DNA of 64,000 bases. It comes from Entonaema liquescens. Lineage: Eukaryota; Ascomycota; Sordariomycetes; Xylariales; Xylariaceae. A model generated the notes under the pieces. The model was not told where the DNA came from, ran no database searches, and worked only from the letters and a program-made list of their open reading frames with translations. The stretch spans positions 2,666,001-2,730,000 of the forward strand of contig CADCSX010000002.1 of NCBI GenBank assembly GCA_902805475.1, written 5' to 3'. Every line of letters starts with the position of its first letter. Position 1 is the first letter of the stretch. Both the position numbers and the translations under genes were made by a program. Shown here in pieces: positions 11,133-21,699 of this stretch.

Positions 11133-13965
11133 ATGCGCTTCCTAGCTACCGTTTTATTCCTGCCGACTATTCTGGGGGAAAGGCTAGTTATCCCAGAGGT
11201 GCAAAGTGCAGTGAGTGCGCAACTGGCAGAGTTCAGTGGATATACGGGCGAATTTGGCTCAGCTATAATCAATGATGTCTCACCGGTGAGCTCAAGTTCT
11301 GAAGACAAGAAAATCGAGGAACGAGCTGCTAGCACATACTGGTATGAAACGATTTCGCATCAAGGCATATCAGCCTTCAATGCAAACCGTGCAACTTACA
11401 AGGTCTACCGTAATGTTAAGGACTATGGCGCCAAAGGGTACGAACAACTCATCAGAGACTTGCGAGGAGTGCTAATAGGGAAAACAGAGACGGCAAAACT
11501 GATGATACAGCTGCTATCAACAGGGCAATTAGCGACGGCAACAGGTGCGCTCCGGGATCCTGCTCTTCGTCGAGCACGACGAATGCCGTTGTCTACTTCC
11601 CTGCAGGAACTTATATGGTCTCTTCGTCAATTGTTAGCTACTATGCAACTAATTTAATTGGCAACCCGAACAACATGCCTGTCCTGAAGGCTACATCCGG
11701 CTTTTCAGGATTCGGTGTCATAGACGGTGCTATATACCAAGCCGGTGGAGCTCTACCTTACGGGGCGACGAATATCTTCTGGCGTCAAGTCAGGAATTTT
11801 GTCATCGACATAACGGCTATCCCAGCAGCAACAGAGGCAACAGGAATCCATTGGCCCACGGCACAGGCAACGAGTCTACAGAATATCGTGTTTAAGATGT
11901 CTAGTAATGCGGGTACCAAACACCAAGGAGTTTTCATCGAGGCGGGCTCTGGTGGTATCCTGAACGACCTCGTGTTCTACGGAGGTCTGTATGGAGCCGT
12001 GTTTGGAAACCAGCAGTTTACCGTAAGAAACCTCACTTTCAACAATGCAGTCACTGCTATTTATCAGCTCTGGGACTGGGGATGGACTTATAAAAGCATA
12101 TCCGTTAGGTAAGTGCTGATGCTTCCTAGTCAAATTTAAAACCCCTCTATCTGAAATGAAGTTACCCCTATTTATATGCATCCGCTAACATAAGAAAGTA
12201 TGTAACCAAATCTTTACCGAGCACAAGTCCACCGCAAGTCTTCTCAAGTCTTTGCACATGAAAGGAATTAGCACTCCATCTAGTTTTCTAATGCGATGTT
12301 TAGGGTGGCTTCCTATTCAAGTTCACAAAGCTAACAAAGCACAGATAACTGTACGGTCGGTCTTGATATGGCTACTCGCGACTCGAGCGGCGAAACGGTC
12401 GGGTCTGTCACTTTCTTTGATAGCTCGTTCACGAACACGAAAATCGCATTCAATATCTCGCGATCTGCGAAGTCTCAGCCAACAACAGGCGGTAGTCTTG
12501 CGATTGAAAACGTCTCTCTGAAAAATGTACCGACCGCTATCCAATACGGTCCGACCAAAAGCACCCTACTTGCCGGCACCACAGGATCAACTACAATTGC
12601 TAGTTGGGTCAGCGGAAATGTGTATAACCCTACGGGCCCTAAGACAACCGCTGGCTCTATCACTCCCCCTTCTCGCCCGGCTGTTCTCGTGAGCAACGGC
12701 AAATTCTACGAGCGGTCAAAACCCTCATATGCTAATCTCGCCTCGTCATCTTTCTCTTCCGTTCGAACTGGCGGCGCTAAAGGTGATGGCACAACCGATG
12801 ATACTGCAGCTCTGCAGCGTGTCATAACCGCAGCCGCTAGCGCCGGCCGCGTAGTTTACTTCGATGCTGGGACTTACAAGGTAACTAAGACCTTATTCAT
12901 CCCTGCTGGCAGTAAGATTGTCGGCGAGGGGTATCCTGTCATTATGTCTAGCGGGTCTTACTTCAGCAACGTCAATGCGCCTCAAGTTGTCGTGCAAATT
13001 GGCAATGCCGGCGACACCGGAACAGTGGAGTGGAGTGATATGATCGTGTCTACGCAGGGCGCCCAGGCTGGTGCGATTCTCATTCGGTGGAATATCGCAT
13101 CGCCAGCCGGTTCGCCGAGCGGAATGTGGGATGTTCACACTAGAATCGGAGGGACCACGGGGTCTAATCTGTCTTTGGCTAACTGCCCATCGACACCAAC
13201 CTCCACAACCGTCAATAGCAAATGTGTCTCAGGCTACACGTCTATGCATATATCAAAATCTGCTGCCCGCATCTATGTTGAGAATGTATGGTTATGGGTC
13301 GCAGATCACGATGTCGACAATAGCGCATTGACACAAATCAAAGTCTATGCCGGCCGAGGCCTGTTGGTTGAGTCAACTGTTGGAACAATCTGGCTTGTAG
13401 GTACCAGCATTGAGCACCACGTGCGGTATCAATACCAGTTCAGCAAAACGCAGAACATTTTCGCCGGTCAAATCCAGAGCGAAACGCCGTATTATCAGCC
13501 AAACCCAGGCGCACGACAGCCGTTCCCCTTAAACTTGTCTATCGACGATCCCAACTTTGACATCCTCTGCCCGCAAGGCTCGTCGCTAAGCACGTGCTCT
13601 GAATCATGGGGGCTTCGTGTTAGCGCTAGCAAGAGCGTGCTTGTATATGGTGCTGGGTAAGTTGACCTCCTCGGCTTCATGGCACGAAACCCCAATCTTA
13701 TTGCTTTAATTAACTAACTCTCCGCAGGTTATATTCGTTCTTTAATAACTTTAGCACGGCTTGCTCTGCCAAGGGTGCTAGCTCGCTATGCCAGACCGGA
13801 ATCGTGCAGTACGACTCAGCAAGCACTAAGGGGTTCTGGATCTACGGTCTGAATACCGTCGGCGCTTACGGGATGGTGTATAGAGACACCACCAAGCTGG
13901 CGGACTATTCCCAAAATGTCAATGTGTTCCCAAGCACAATCATTGTGTTTAATAGTAACAATTAA
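11133..13965 (+). CDS. Secreted GH55 exo-beta-1,3-glucanase (tandem pectate-lyase-like beta-helices)
   Basis: Four exons: 11133-11437, 11488-12108, 12340-13656 and 13728-13965 (826 residues; the family is usually 750-830). A signal peptide is visible (MRFLATVLFLPTILG). Both halves carry the Pectate_lyase_3 entry motif: VKDYGAKG joined across intron 1 to DGKTDDTAA, and later GGAKGDGTTDDTAALQR. The C-terminal half has GTSIEHH, where the Glu is the likely catalytic acid of GH55, and QSETPYYQP. It would release glucose from beta-1,3-glucan ends outside the cell (wall turnover or nutrition). Intron 2 is long (231 nt); its acceptor CTAACAAAG is the only one that keeps the frame open. Confidence 0.9.
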
Positions 13966-14394
13966 TGATGTATACCCAGGTATGTTACATGTTACCTGAG
14001 TTAAATTGTATATAACAAGCATATTATCGCCAGGGTAAATTCCCTTGTCTATCAAAGGGCACAAAGTAATTATTTACGAACAGTTATCTTAACTTATTAA
14101 GGTTCTTTTAATAATACTATTGTTTAGAAAATTGCCCTTCCTGCGGTTACAAACGCTTTGAATTAGCTATTTGATAGAGACAAAGGCAGGATGTATCCAA
14201 CTAAAAGATAGCTTCTAGTAGCACAGCATACTAGATATTGCCTATTTTAGAGGAGCTCCCTCAATAATTGACTCTCTAAGTTCCAACTAAGATCGCGAGC
14301 ATTTGCACATCTAGGTAACAATTTAGAGGACATTCTCGGCAGTAGGTCAACACATCTTTCTTGGAAGTGGCTAAGTCGTACACTATTATTCAAG
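13966..14394. other. Intergenic, no gene seen
   Basis: 3' region of the GH55 gene and the short promoter of the next plus-strand gene. Nothing recognisable. Confidence 0.55.
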
Positions 14395-14952
14395 ATGTCT
14401 AACTCAAAGCGCTCTATCGATAAAAATGTCGAGATGGACTTGATTGTGGACTACTTAAAAGCAACCAACGTACAATCACCGAGCTACCAACAATCCGCTA
14501 ACAACAAGCAACCTACCTACCACGCGTCCTCAGAACAGCAAGGACGATTCCCACGGTTCGTAAAAGCAGTGCAGGTAGTACACGAGCCCAGCATAGAAGC
14601 CCTATACCCACCAACTCCCAGTAAGTTCACCCTGCCCGACATCAAGCCTCCCAGTCGCCCTTCTAACCCGCAGCGGGACCCGCCAATGTTCGAAAGCCTC
14701 CTGCAAGAGGAAGACGAGCAAAGTACAGGACCTGGAACGGGAAAAGGGGGTAGCAGGAGGCCTAATTTGGAGCAATTCTGGTACGAACAGGATAAGGGGT
14801 GGGATGTAAAGAGAGTATTTGAAGGGCGAAGCGGAAAGAGAGGCATGGAGAGTTTACAGACGGGACCAGAGTGTTTCGCGTGCGGTAACAAGCTACGCTT
14901 CGAACAGGTCATGTCTGATTCTACTTGCGACGTCTGCTGCTGTTACAATTAG
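14395..14952 (+). CDS. Hypothetical protein with C-terminal CxxC...CxxC knuckle
   Basis: Single-exon 185-residue ORF with an in-context ATG (CAAGATG). Mostly hydrophilic and Pro/Gln/Ser-rich, likely disordered up to about residue 120. The C terminus has two Cys pairs (CFAC and CDVC, 15 residues apart) that could form a zinc ribbon, then CCCYN at the very end. I do not recognise the family. Base composition is like that of neighbouring genes, supporting a real gene. Confidence 0.5.
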   Translation: MSNSKRSIDKNVEMDLIVDYLKATNVQSPSYQQSANNKQPTYHASSEQQGRFPRFVKAVQVVHEPSIEALYPPTPSKFTLPDIKPPSRPSNPQRDPPMFESLLQEEDEQSTGPGTGKGGSRRPNLEQFWYEQDKGWDVKRVFEGRSGKRGMESLQTGPECFACGNKLRFEQVMSDSTCDVCCCYN

Positions 14953-15239
14953 GAGTCTAGATAGCGAAATAATATAGTGTATTGTGGCTGAACCCCCTTT
15001 TTTTCACCCTGCCTTGGACTAGGTACCTAATGCTTTGCTTGCCATATTAATACGCCCCCCTTTCTATACACGACGCCCTTGCGAAATTCAACGTACTGAA
15101 ACTTGCTATGCGATGCCTCTCTCTATCCCAAACCATGTCCATCCGTCCTTAACCTGCTCGAATGCCGATTTTCTATGCCATGTGTCCTTATGCAGCAAAG
15201 TCACTAAACTCCGGGGAAAATATGATAAATCAACACTGG

Positions 15240-15971
15240 TCACGATGGGTAACCCCGAGTCTCCGGAGGCCTTAACTCGAAGTAAACGACGTTGATCCAC
15301 CTCTTCCCGTCGAAATAAATGCTCTGCCACTCGGTGTTCGCGTGCATGACTAGCACAACGCCACGCACCAGCCCACCGCGTCGCTGCGCAAACACTTCGA
15401 AAGCAGACAGCAGATCCTGCGTCATGTCCCAGCACCGGTTCCCGTTCTTGGTCACATAGGGCTGGGAAGGGTCGCCTTCGAAGAGCGCGGCTTGGCAGAG
15501 GACGAACGACCCCCCTGGGACGTCGGGGTCCGGCGCGACTGTCAGGCGGGCTTCGAGATCGTCTGTTGTCCACTGGTTTAAGCGAAGTTTCCCGTGGTCT
15601 TCTAGAGCCGTGCCTGAGTACTTCTCTAATAGGAAGCGTCCCGTGTCCCAGTAGCGCTGGAGCCTGATAGCTGGGTCGGGCTCGTAGGAGATGCGATTGA
15701 CGGTCTGGAGGGCGAGATCCTGTCTCGCCGTAATACTCAGGGACTCGTCGGTCACCAGAAAAGCAATCGACATAAATATACCGGCGTATATTCCTGCTTG
15801 CAAGACCTTGGGTTGGTGCTGGTGGGTCTTTGATCCATATCGCTGATATACCGTCCTTGATGTAAGAAAGGGGGTTTGAAAACGTGGTCGTGACCGTGAC
15901 CCTGGCGATATTCTAGCCAAGTTGTTGGCGGCCAGGCTTCGTAGCCCTGGCCCAAGTCGTCGAAACATCAT
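15240..15971 (-). CDS. Conserved-looking hypothetical protein, probable mitochondrial targeting
   Basis: The frame is open to 16076, but I choose the ATG at 15971 (MMFRRLGPGLRSLAANNLAR) because the resulting N terminus is Arg-rich, lacks acids and looks like a mitochondrial presequence. This gives about 243 residues. A hydrophobic stretch follows (LQAGIYAGIFMSIAFLV), possibly one inner-membrane helix, then an acidic soluble part ending WINVVYFELRPPETRGYPS. GC content is high and codon use gene-like. I cannot name the family. The upstream part of the frame looks like 5' leader. Confidence 0.55.
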   Translation of the reverse strand: MMFRRLGPGLRSLAANNLARISPGSRSRPRFQTPFLTSRTVYQRYGSKTHQHQPKVLQAGIYAGIFMSIAFLVTDESLSITARQDLALQTVNRISYEPDPAIRLQRYWDTGRFLLEKYSGTALEDHGKLRLNQWTTDDLEARLTVAPDPDVPGGSFVLCQAALFEGDPSQPYVTKNGNRCWDMTQDLLSAFEVFAQRRGGLVRGVVLVMHANTEWQSIYFDGKRWINVVYFELRPPETRGYPS

Positions 15972-16897
15972 ACAATTCACCGATCTTGACTTCGAAAGTA
16001 TGTGATATGCATGAACATAAGAAGCTTTAAATATATACCTCCTAGGTATATTGTAGAAGCACATGAGCGACGGCACATAGACACGAACGAATCCCAGATT
16101 TTAAACGCGTTGAAGTGAGATTTCAAGGTTCCCAAGATTTAAGGTTAGCGGGTTTGATGACCTATGCGCCTTCTGGAACTTGGGGAGTTTATAGCTGCCA
16201 AAAGGCAATTTGAAGGCGCTATTCACCACTTATAAGCAGAAGGGGCGATTATTACAAGACTTCAAATATCAACAGCATGATGATGCAGGGTTCGAGGGTT
16301 TATATGAAACAATTGACCCGGATCCATTTCAAACAAATCAGGTTCGGATATTTGATGAATAGGTAGATTCATGATAATATCAGAATAGGATTGTTTAAAT
16401 TAACTGGGTGTAGTCACTACCTGCTCAAGCCAGCGGCAAGCTGCGCTGCGCTGTGCTGTGTAATATTAAGTGCCTAGGGGTGAAATTATCCTCGAAAGAC
16501 TGCTTCGTTATTAGACAATTTGTTGAAATAAGCTGAGGGATCTACTTGCATAAACTTGCAGATATGAGGCAGACTAACAAGTAATAAATTTCGAGGTAAT
16601 TCGTAGAATGAAGTAAGAAAGGTAAAAATGCATCATGTTTTGTAGGTACCTGTATTGCCCATTGGCGAAAAGGTTCTAGGCCATTGACGTCACCCCTATA
16701 TTTCGTGCTACAAATTGCGTAGTGGCCGATCAATCACCTGATTATTGGATTCGGATGTTAATTCTTATCGGGGACCGACCGACAATTAGGCCACCACTTT
16801 TCTTTCACCGAAACATCCCACATCTTCATTACGACTACCTCTTCGTCAACTTACAATAATCATCTGTCCAAAATATCAGCCTCCTAAATACAGAATT
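15972..16897. other. Intergenic, divergent promoters
   Basis: Separates two divergent genes. The 150 bp before 16898 are CT/CA-rich as in fungal promoters. No ORF with support. Confidence 0.5.
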
Positions 16898-17247
16898 ATG
16901 GCCGACGACAAGTCACAAGATAAGACCGCCGCAGTAGCATCCGGAGAGGAAACCAAAAAAGGAGACCCACAATTGGAACAAACAGCCCAAACGGATTCCG
17001 GCGACAACAAGACGGAGAATACCGCCACATCCGATTCAAGCTCCACTTCCCAGCCCAGACCGACGAGACATTTGCCCACCCATTACAAGGGCATGCCGAA
17101 GCAGTGGGAAAAGAATCAAGGTAAGCATCGGCCCGGGCATGTTCTACCAAGAACCGACTATAAAGCGGTAGTCCCCTTTATATGTTCCCTTCAACTCGGT
17201 AGACTAACCGGATAGCAGTTCCTAAAAAGGATACTCAAGACTCTTAA
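16898..17247 (+). CDS. Small hydrophilic hypothetical protein (83 residues)
   Basis: Two exons, 16898-17120 and 17219-17247, joined by a GTAAGC...AGACTAACCGGATAGCAG intron with a good branch site. The first 50 residues are acidic, Ser/Thr/Gln-rich and probably disordered. The Pro/His-rich block RHLPTHYKGMPKQWEKNQ and the terminal KKDTQDS look like the folded or conserved part. No domain recognised. The clean intron and phase match are the main reason to believe it is a real gene. Confidence 0.55.
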
Positions 17248-18313
17248 TATCTCTTGGTGTTTGAGAGGATAACCTGCAGTGTTTTAGCGCTAGGTAACTA
17301 TGAGTTCGTAATCATAACTCTACCCGAGACGGAACATGAGAACATCAGAGGGTGGCCTCCGGGGGTTGTAGTCAGTATTAAGCAAGCAATTACCCTCCAT
17401 CAAACCCATAAGCCAATAAGTCTTACGAGCCAGTCAAAAGATAATTATTCAGCGATATACGGCAGGCCGTGTCTCTAGATTGTTTCTCGAATTGTTATGT
17501 GTCCCTATTCAGTCTTCCGTATACGAGAATCGTCTCAATCGTAAATCTTGGTAAACCAGGGCTTCCTCCTTCCAGTCAAACCGGCACGGATTTAATACCC
17601 AGCTTATATCGACCATGCGAAGTATGCAATCGGAGGTCACCTGTGAACTCGGCCGAGCCAAGTTTAGAATAGCTTCCGCGTAAAGTCATCATGACCCTTT
17701 TCAAGTATTTTACAAGGGTTGACAAGCAATATGAGACAAATTCTACAGACTGCAAAAGACGGTAAAAGAGTAAGGACCTCAAATGGTTTATATGTTAAAT
17801 TATCCAGCTCCGTTATCAAGCTTAAAAGTCGATTCCACTCTAAAAACTCCTCGAATTTCTCACATCACGATACTAAGTCTTTCAAGACGGGAATCTCCTG
17901 ACGCCGTACCCCACTCATAGACTCATAGGGTGACCAACTGCCGAGTTCAGTAGCCTGATCCACAGGCTATCCCTCCCAAAGCGCGAAACACTACTGTACG
18001 TTCCTCCGACGATTTTCTCAGCAAGTCGGGATTCAACGAAAGGCTTGGTACGTTGCTGGTTAAGGAATGATGTACGGACTTTATCCAATTAGACTCAAAA
18101 TGGCTGTACTATGGTTTTCTTTCGCCTCGGAAGTTGGCACATATATATATTCCCCGCTCCCTTCGACGCCTACTTGACTTGCTTTATTCTCACATGTATA
18201 CAAGACGTTGACTAGTCTCAACAACATAAATTATTCACATTATTATCAGAACCACTAAGTAACAGTATCGGAGAAGCATTGTATAAGTTTTCTCGACACT
18301 TGCATCAAACACA
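17248..18313. other. Intergenic, no supported gene
   Basis: About 1 kb without a convincing ORF. The end of it is the promoter of the SDR gene. Confidence 0.5.
18141..18150 (+). promoter_or_regulatory. Possible TATA element for the SDR gene
   Basis: An uninterrupted ATATATATAT followed by a C-rich stretch, 164 bp before the SDR start codon, sits where a fungal TATA box and a 100-nt leader would be expected. Confidence 0.3.
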
Positions 18314-19271
18314 ATGAGCGACAACTCAACACAAACCCGACCGCTAAGCGTCATCGTGACTGGCGGCTCGAGCGGGCTTGGAGTCATCATGACCAAGTAT
18401 TTTGCGTCTCTGGGCTATATCGTCAGCATTCTTGACGTTAACACTGCCTTGGGCCACAAGGTGGTGACCGACGTAGGAACAGAATACCCGCAATCGACAA
18501 TTAGCTTCAAGCGCGTGGATGTCACGTCGTGGTCGGACCTAGCCACCGCGTTTAGGGAGGTCTACCAGCAGCGTGGCGCTGTTGATATTGTCATGGCCAA
18601 TGCCGGAATCTCAGAACAGGGCGCTAGCAGTCTAACACTAGTCGATGAGGATGAGCCGTCGCAACCGAGGCTGAGGACGCTAGACGTGAATCTAACGGGA
18701 GTGATATACAGTAAGTTCTACCTACATGCAAATAAGCAAATACGCTTTTACTAACCTGTCCAAAAGCTGTCAAACTTGCAGCACATTACATTAAGAAGAA
18801 CAAGCCAGATCCCACAACGGGATCGCGGGGCACCATCATCTGCACTGCCTCAAATGCAGGCCTCTACCCCTTCCCCGTCGCTCCCATCTATGCTGCCTCG
18901 AAAGCCGGCATAATCGGGCTAGTTCGTTCCTTAGCCAGGGTTCTCGAGCGCGTCAACATCCGGATTAACGCATTAGCACCTGCGGTACTCGGTAAGAACC
19001 ACCCCCTTTTTGTATACGTCATGTGAACTTCGCTAACCAGGACATCACAGAAAGCGGACTCGCGCCCTCCAAAGCTTTATTTGAGGAGATGATCGTTACG
19101 CCGCAAGAGACGCTCGTCAAAGGCATCGCGCAGCTAACCAGTGATCCCAAGATCACCGGGGCCGTGGCCGAGATCCACGGCGACAACGTAACGCTGCGCC
19201 CGCCCCCTGAGTACGTAGATGAAGCTACGCACACTAACCTGGAGACTTTCTGGAAACTCGGCGTTGCTTGA
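18314..19271 (+). CDS. Short-chain dehydrogenase/reductase (classical SDR, 15-PGDH-like)
   Basis: Three exons: 18314-18710, 18767-18991 and 19051-19271 (280 residues, phases agree). The Rossmann cofactor motif is TGGSSGLG (residues 16-23), followed by NAG in ANAGIS. The catalytic residues are Ser161 (TASNAG), Tyr174 and Lys178 (Y-AAS-K). An NAD(H)- or NADP(H)-dependent oxidation or reduction of a hydroxy/keto group is expected. ILDVN after beta-2, with its acidic residue, favours NAD(H). The organisation resembles fungal 15-hydroxyprostaglandin-dehydrogenase-like SDRs. No biosynthetic cluster surrounds it. Confidence 0.88.
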
Positions 19272-20996
19272 AGAGGTGATTTTTATTCATTTCCTAGATC
19301 TAATCTCTTAGAGAATAGAATTAAGGGGGTATATTGGTTGGGATAGGACCGTTATGTGTCGGTTAGGCATTTCAGGGGTATAGAAAGGGTACTTGGCTCA
19401 GGTTCGTGGGGGATGCATAATGCAGGGTTATTGGGATCCGATTAATGATTACTATTTAAGAAAGGCTTTCCAAATGAGTTATGCTCTCCTCAACGTTGTA
19501 TATGGTGTTTATCGCAATTACTCTTTAGTTGAATGTGGTGGTTGTCATGTACCCTTTCCTCGAGTATAACGAAGCTAAGATAAATAACGCCAAGTATAAC
19601 GGCCCGTGGGTAGTATGTGAGTAAATCTGATATTTTTGATTGCCTCCTAGAGAGAAGCGTATCTCGACTAATAAGAGACATTGCCCTCGATCTATAGAGG
19701 TGTCGGAGGCCTCAAGTGAGACCCCTGAAAACAAAGAACATATTAAGTGTGAATAGCTCTAAAGCCAGAGCTATCTTAGTTAGAGTTCCTTGCGGAACAA
19801 CGAAGTCGTTACCTTACATTTTCGTCGACCTCGTAATAGACGAAAGTCTATACCAAGGCAGTTTTGAATATAGATGGGCAATAATATCATATGCTCTTGA
19901 ATACTTCTATGCTAGACTTTATAGAGAGCATGATTCCTAGTTAACACCTGTTAGTCGGTCTTATCCCTAGTCGTTGAAAATATTGCTGACTGATAAATAT
20001 TGAATGCCACAAAATTTAGGGCTATGGGATTTTAAAATGCTTATAAAGCCTATGGGGATTTCATCGAAAGGATTTTGTAATATGTTCGTCTATGCCGTAA
20101 AGGTTTCCGGACGTAAGTGTTAGGCTCCCATTCCCAGTAGATGAATCAAACTCATTGAAGACCAGTCACGGTCCAATAACCAAAAGAATGAAGCTTACCT
20201 CAATGAGTCATATTAGGTAGGTGATTACTCTGAGTTGTAAAAGGGTAGCTAAGCCGCACAGGTACAAAAATCCAGGAGCAACTGGAAGAGCCTTGTCATT
20301 GTGGTAACAGTGCCAATTCCTGGGAGACCACAAAGCGTCTGTTTCTAGGGTTATTGTCACGCCAGCAACTATATCTAGTAGCCAAGGTCTTAGATTAGGT
20401 AGATCTATCTATCAAATAATAATAATAAACATACTGTTGGCTACAGTGATCAATCCACGGTAACTATTAAATGTTGCTCAGGAGATAATGCTCCCTTCTC
20501 GAGGCTAAACAGAATAATTGACTTTGTAGATACTCCCTAACCTCTACCCTTAATCTCTACCGAGTAAACACTTACCCGACTCTACGTTTCTAAAGCGTGA
20601 AGTATCAAGAAAAACATCTCACTTACTCACGTGCGTATCCCACAGCTTAACTTACCCAAATACAGTCGCATCCCGTTGCGTCATAGCCTAAAGGAGAACT
20701 TTGCGACAAACCTTCCGCCTCTTCTTTACTCTCAAACGATTTACGAGTCTTTTCCTACCTTGCTTTTATAACTCTGGAACCTATTCACCCGTATAGTCTC
20801 CAGTCATCCCGTCTGCAAGCCCCCATACAATCCTCAGTACGACCACCTAGGAAGACAAAGTAGATTGCGCAAGAACCTACCCAGTTCGCAGTGTTGCCAG
20901 GGGAGCATTAGAGGTGGCCGATACCAAGTTTATCGTGCCCTGACATCGGTATCAAGGCGGTGGTGTATAGTACGTCGTTGAACGCCCAACTTACCA
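19272..20996. other. Intergenic, no supported gene
   Basis: 1.7 kb of AT-rich DNA with only short, domain-free ORFs (for example 19716-19940). The last 300 bp are CT-rich and likely promote the next gene. Confidence 0.5.
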
Positions 20997-21699
20997 ATGC
21001 CGGGGTATTATTATGATATTGACTGGTTTGAGGACGGCCTGCACCGTGTAGAGTGCGAGAGCGACCAAGAAGACCATCCTCAAGACACCATGAACGACCT
21101 AGATGATGAGGAAATTCAGAACCAGCCCGCCCTTAGCTACCGCGAACAGTACTACCAGCGATACGAGCGATCGCATTCGCAACCCCAGCGCGGCGACGCC
21201 GCCATGTCTATCAAGACATTACGCATGATGACGGGGCCCCAATCCCGGCAATGACATGAACGACGAGCCAGCGTATAACGTGAGTGATTATCCCGCCCCA
21301 GAGTTCAGGAATGCCCAATCCACCGTGGCCCTCCTCGACTCCGAGGGCCACTGGGACAGTTGGCCTGGAAATCAACTGGCCACAGCGGATACGTACTCTT
21401 GGTGGTGGTTCGCAAATCTTGCCACCCACGCACAACGTATACCGCACTCCTCTGGCTATTTGGAATACGAAGACGAAGGGTACGATTCGTATGACTCGTA
21501 TTATGACCGCTACCGGTACTGGGATGACTACGGCTATTACACCGACTACTACAGCGATCACGGCGGGGAAGAGAATCCAATTGTCCCGGATGATGCCGTA
21601 ATTGACGAGGATCTCCCGAACCTGGCTAACTTTCCGCCTGGTCCTGATTACTTCATTAACCCCCGCCATCCCACCGAGCAATGGTGGCCGCTGTCGTAG
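20997..21699 (+). pseudogene. Tyr/Asp-rich hypothetical gene split by a frame break
   Basis: Two abutting ORFs, 20997-21254 and 21256-21699, lie in frames offset by one base. Both have the same unusual composition (Tyr, Asp, Glu, Trp-rich), so they look like one gene of about 233 residues. The frame change must fall between 21229 (a stop in the second frame) and 21254 (the stop of the first), next to a GGGGCCCC run at 21233-21240. No intron of normal size fits. The second half has strings of aromatic-acidic units (YDSYDSYYDRYRYWDDYGYY). No domain known. Either a one-base assembly error or a real frameshift. Confidence 0.5.

Noticed and set aside
15972..16076. Earlier start (16076) for the mitochondrial-type hypothetical gene
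   Set aside because: The extra 35 residues weaken the presequence pattern, and the DNA looks like an AT-rich leader.
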